Assembly (NCBI GenBank): GCA_050486205.1
Contig: JBJHCW010000005.1
Location: 186,001-250,000, forward strand
From: PWQG01 sp050486205
Lineage (GTDB): Bacteria > Pseudomonadota > Gammaproteobacteria > Pseudomonadales > Pseudohongiellaceae
Length of the DNA stretch: 64,000 bases
Reading direction: 5' to 3'
Each line of letters opens with the position of its first letter. The first letter of the stretch is position 1. The notes beneath the pieces were generated by a model. It worked only from the letters and a program-made list of their open reading frames with translations. It ran no database searches and was not told the DNA's origin. This document shows, one piece after another, positions 62,300 through 64,000 of this stretch. A program made the position numbers and the translations under genes.

Positions 62300-62913
62300 T
62301 GGTGCTGAGTCTGCGACTTCCCGGGTGTGATCACCGTCTGATTGCGGGCGTGGATGAGGCCGGACGTGGACCATTGGCCGGTGATGTGGTGGCGGCTGCG
62401 GTGATTCTGGATCCTGCCCGGCCAGTGCCTGAGGTCAGGGATTCCAAGAAATTGTCTGCACCGCAACGCGAGCGCCTTCATGCCCGGATCTGTGAACATG
62501 CTCTGTGTTACGCTGTGGCCAGGGCCAGCGTTCAGGAAATTGACAGACTGAATATTCTGCAGGCGAGTCTGCTGGCAATGCAGCGTGCCGTGTCTGCACT
62601 GAGCACGGCGCCGGACTTTGTCTACGTGGATGGCAACCAATGCCCGAGCTGGATGTTTCGCTCCGAGGCTGTGGTCAAGGGTGACGGGCTTATCGCGTCC
62701 ATTGCCGCTGCTTCGATTCTGGCAAAAGTTGAGCGGGACAGGGATATGCTGATGCTGGATAGAAAGTATCCCGGTTATGGTTTTGCCAGGCACAAGGGAT
62801 ATCCCACAGCATTACATCTGGAATCACTGGCTCGACTGGGTCCCTGCGGGGCACATCGGCTCACCTTCGCGCCGGTAAGCAAAGTCATCAATCGCCGAGC
62901 AGGCTGCCGTTGA
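62296..62913 (+). CDS. rnhB: Ribonuclease HII
   Basis: 205-residue enzyme that cuts at ribonucleotides in DNA. The acidic residues are in IAGVDEAGRGPLAGDVV and in DFVYVDGNQ; the GDGLIASIAAASILAKVERD block is typical. The start ATG overlaps the lpxB stop. dnaE follows after 22 bases; the lpxB-rnhB-dnaE order is conserved. Confidence 0.96.
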   Translation: MMVLSLRLPGCDHRLIAGVDEAGRGPLAGDVVAAAVILDPARPVPEVRDSKKLSAPQRERLHARICEHALCYAVARASVQEIDRLNILQASLLAMQRAVSALSTAPDFVYVDGNQCPSWMFRSEAVVKGDGLIASIAAASILAKVERDRDMLMLDRKYPGYGFARHKGYPTALHLESLARLGPCGAHRLTFAPVSKVINRRAGCR

Positions 62914-62935
62914 ACAGAAAATCAGGATTTGCACT

Positions 62936-64000
62936 ATGAGCCCAGCCGGATTTGTCCATCTGCGTATCCACACCGAATACTCCATTGTAGATGGCCTGGT
63001 ACGTATCAAACCGTTGGTCAGGGAAGTGGCCGCAATGGGTATGCCCGCGGTGGCAATTACCGACCAGACCAATATGTTCGGCCTCATCAAGTTCTACACT
63101 TCAGCCATGGCGGCTGGCATAAAGCCCGTCTGTGGCTGTGACGTGCTTGTCGAGAGCACAGACAACCCCGAACGCTCCGGTTTCATGACGCTGCTGGTTC
63201 GCAACGCAACAGGTTACCGAAACCTGACGCAGCTGATTTCCCGTGCCTACACAGAAAAGACCGGTTCCCAGACCCCATGCCTGCGCCGGGACTGGGTCAC
63301 CGAGCATGCGGACGGGCTGATTGCACTTTCCGGCGGTCTGCACGGCGAAATTGGCCGCTGCCTGCTCGATGGTGACGAGGCAGGGGCGCGCAGTCTGCTG
63401 GCCCACTGGATGCAGTGTTTCCCGGGCAGCTTCTATCTGGAGCTGCAGCGATGCGGGCGACCGGGCGAGGAGCGATACAACCAGGCAGCGGTTCAGCTGG
63501 CCAGTGAAACCGGTTGCCCCGTGGTGGCCACCAACGATGTGCGTTTTCTCACTGAAGACGACTTCGAGGCGCACGAGGTGCGTGTCTGTATTCATGAACG
63601 CAGAACACTTGATGACCCACGTCGACCACGCCATTACACATCCCGGCAATATCTTCGTACGCCGCAGGAAATGATTGAGCTGTTCAGTGATCTGCCCGAG
63701 GCCATAGAGAACACACTTCACATTGCCCGGCGCTGTACGTTGGACCTGGAGCTGGGTAAACCCTGTCTGCCCAATTATCCGGTGCCTGACGGCATGACCA
63801 TCGAGGATTTCCTGCGTCATACCAGCCGGGAGGGGCTCGACCTGCGCCTGAAAACACAGCGCGACAGCCTTGGTGAGCAGTTTGAGGAATTCGCAAGGCC
63901 GTACTACGAGCGACTGGACTTCGAACTGGATGTTATCAATCAGATGGGTTTTCCCGGTTACTTCCTCATTGTCATGGAGTTCATCCAGTGGGCAAAGGAC
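62936..64000 (+). CDS. dnaE: DNA polymerase III alpha subunit, N-terminal part (cut by window edge)
   Basis: The first 355 residues of the replicative polymerase, running off the right edge. The N-terminal PHP domain is clear: FVHLRIHTEYSIVDGLVRI, AITDQTNMFGLIKFY and PVVATNDVRF. The start of the polymerase core follows (LDVINQMGFPGYFLIVMEFI). The usual full length is about 1160 residues. The ATG at 62936 is the family start. Confidence 0.95.
   Translation, partial: MSPAGFVHLRIHTEYSIVDGLVRIKPLVREVAAMGMPAVAITDQTNMFGLIKFYTSAMAAGIKPVCGCDVLVESTDNPERSGFMTLLVRNATGYRNLTQLISRAYTEKTGSQTPCLRRDWVTEHADGLIALSGGLHGEIGRCLLDGDEAGARSLLAHWMQCFPGSFYLELQRCGRPGEERYNQAAVQLASETGCPVVATNDVRFLTEDDFEAHEVRVCIHERRTLDDPRRPRHYTSRQYLRTPQEMIELFSDLPEAIENTLHIARRCTLDLELGKPCLPNYPVPDGMTIEDFLRHTSREGLDLRLKTQRDSLGEQFEEFARPYYERLDFELDVINQMGFPGYFLIVMEFIQWAKD

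Overview
The window is a gene-dense, moderately GC-rich stretch of a gammaproteobacterial chromosome. It contains 56 protein genes, one of them cut by the right edge, and one tRNA gene. Gene order is close to that of Pseudomonas-type gammaproteobacteria: rpmI-rplT-pheST-ihfA-merR-tRNA-Pro, ygfZ/sdhE/ygfX/nadB/rpoE-rseA-mucD-lepA-lepB-rnc-era-recO, cysM-rlmD-relA-mazG, adk-tsaB-rsmJ, dapE-dapD-glnD-map, and rpsB-tsf-pyrH-frr-uppS-cdsA-dxr-rseP-bamA-skp-lpxD-fabZ-lpxA-lpxB-rnhB-dnaE. The mix of a large TonB-dependent receptor, a DUF6351-like hydrolase, an HAE1 efflux pump and an AlgP-like basic protein suits a free-living, probably marine, member outside the Enterobacterales. Species cannot be fixed from the sequence.

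Layout. 1-4970 is the translation/IHF block. 5029-20580 is the accessory part: a TonB-dependent receptor lies between the MerR gene and tRNA-Pro(GGG), followed by a cNMP-binding/EAL protein coupled to two four-helix membrane proteins, a thiolase, a DUF6351-like secreted hydrolase, SelO, and an RND pump without an outer-membrane channel gene. 20595-32412 holds ygfZ, sdhE, ygfX, nadB, the envelope-stress operon and the lepA-recO block. 32524-41468 holds cysM, rlmD, relA, mazG, adk, a histone-H1-like gene, tsaB and rsmJ. 41435-47496 is on the minus strand (dapE, dapD, an ArsC/Spx-like gene, glnD, map). 47744-64000 is one long run from rpsB into dnaE.

How the genes work together. Many products serve the outer membrane and its stress response: sigma-E and its anti-sigma factor RseA, the periplasmic protease MucD, the intramembrane protease RseP, the assembly protein BamA, the chaperone Skp and the lipid A enzymes LpxD, LpxA and LpxB. 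rseB and rseC (mucB/mucC) are missing between rseA and mucD. A sigma-E-like promoter lies upstream of rpoE. Other readable controls include a structured rpsB leader, a GGTTACA/TGTAACC palindrome before the efflux operon, and a long leader before the receptor gene.

No wholly new system stands out, such as a phage, CRISPR array or defence island. The most unusual signals are: (1) an Asp/Gly/Pro motif of the form DAxGxxxxDxNGxP shared between a long insert after the VRGF motif of BamA and an Asp-rich segment of the TonB receptor; (2) the cNMP-EAL gene overlapping a pair of four-helix membrane proteins; (3) the shortened rpoE-rseA-mucD operon; and (4) the roughly 250-nt leader before the receptor.
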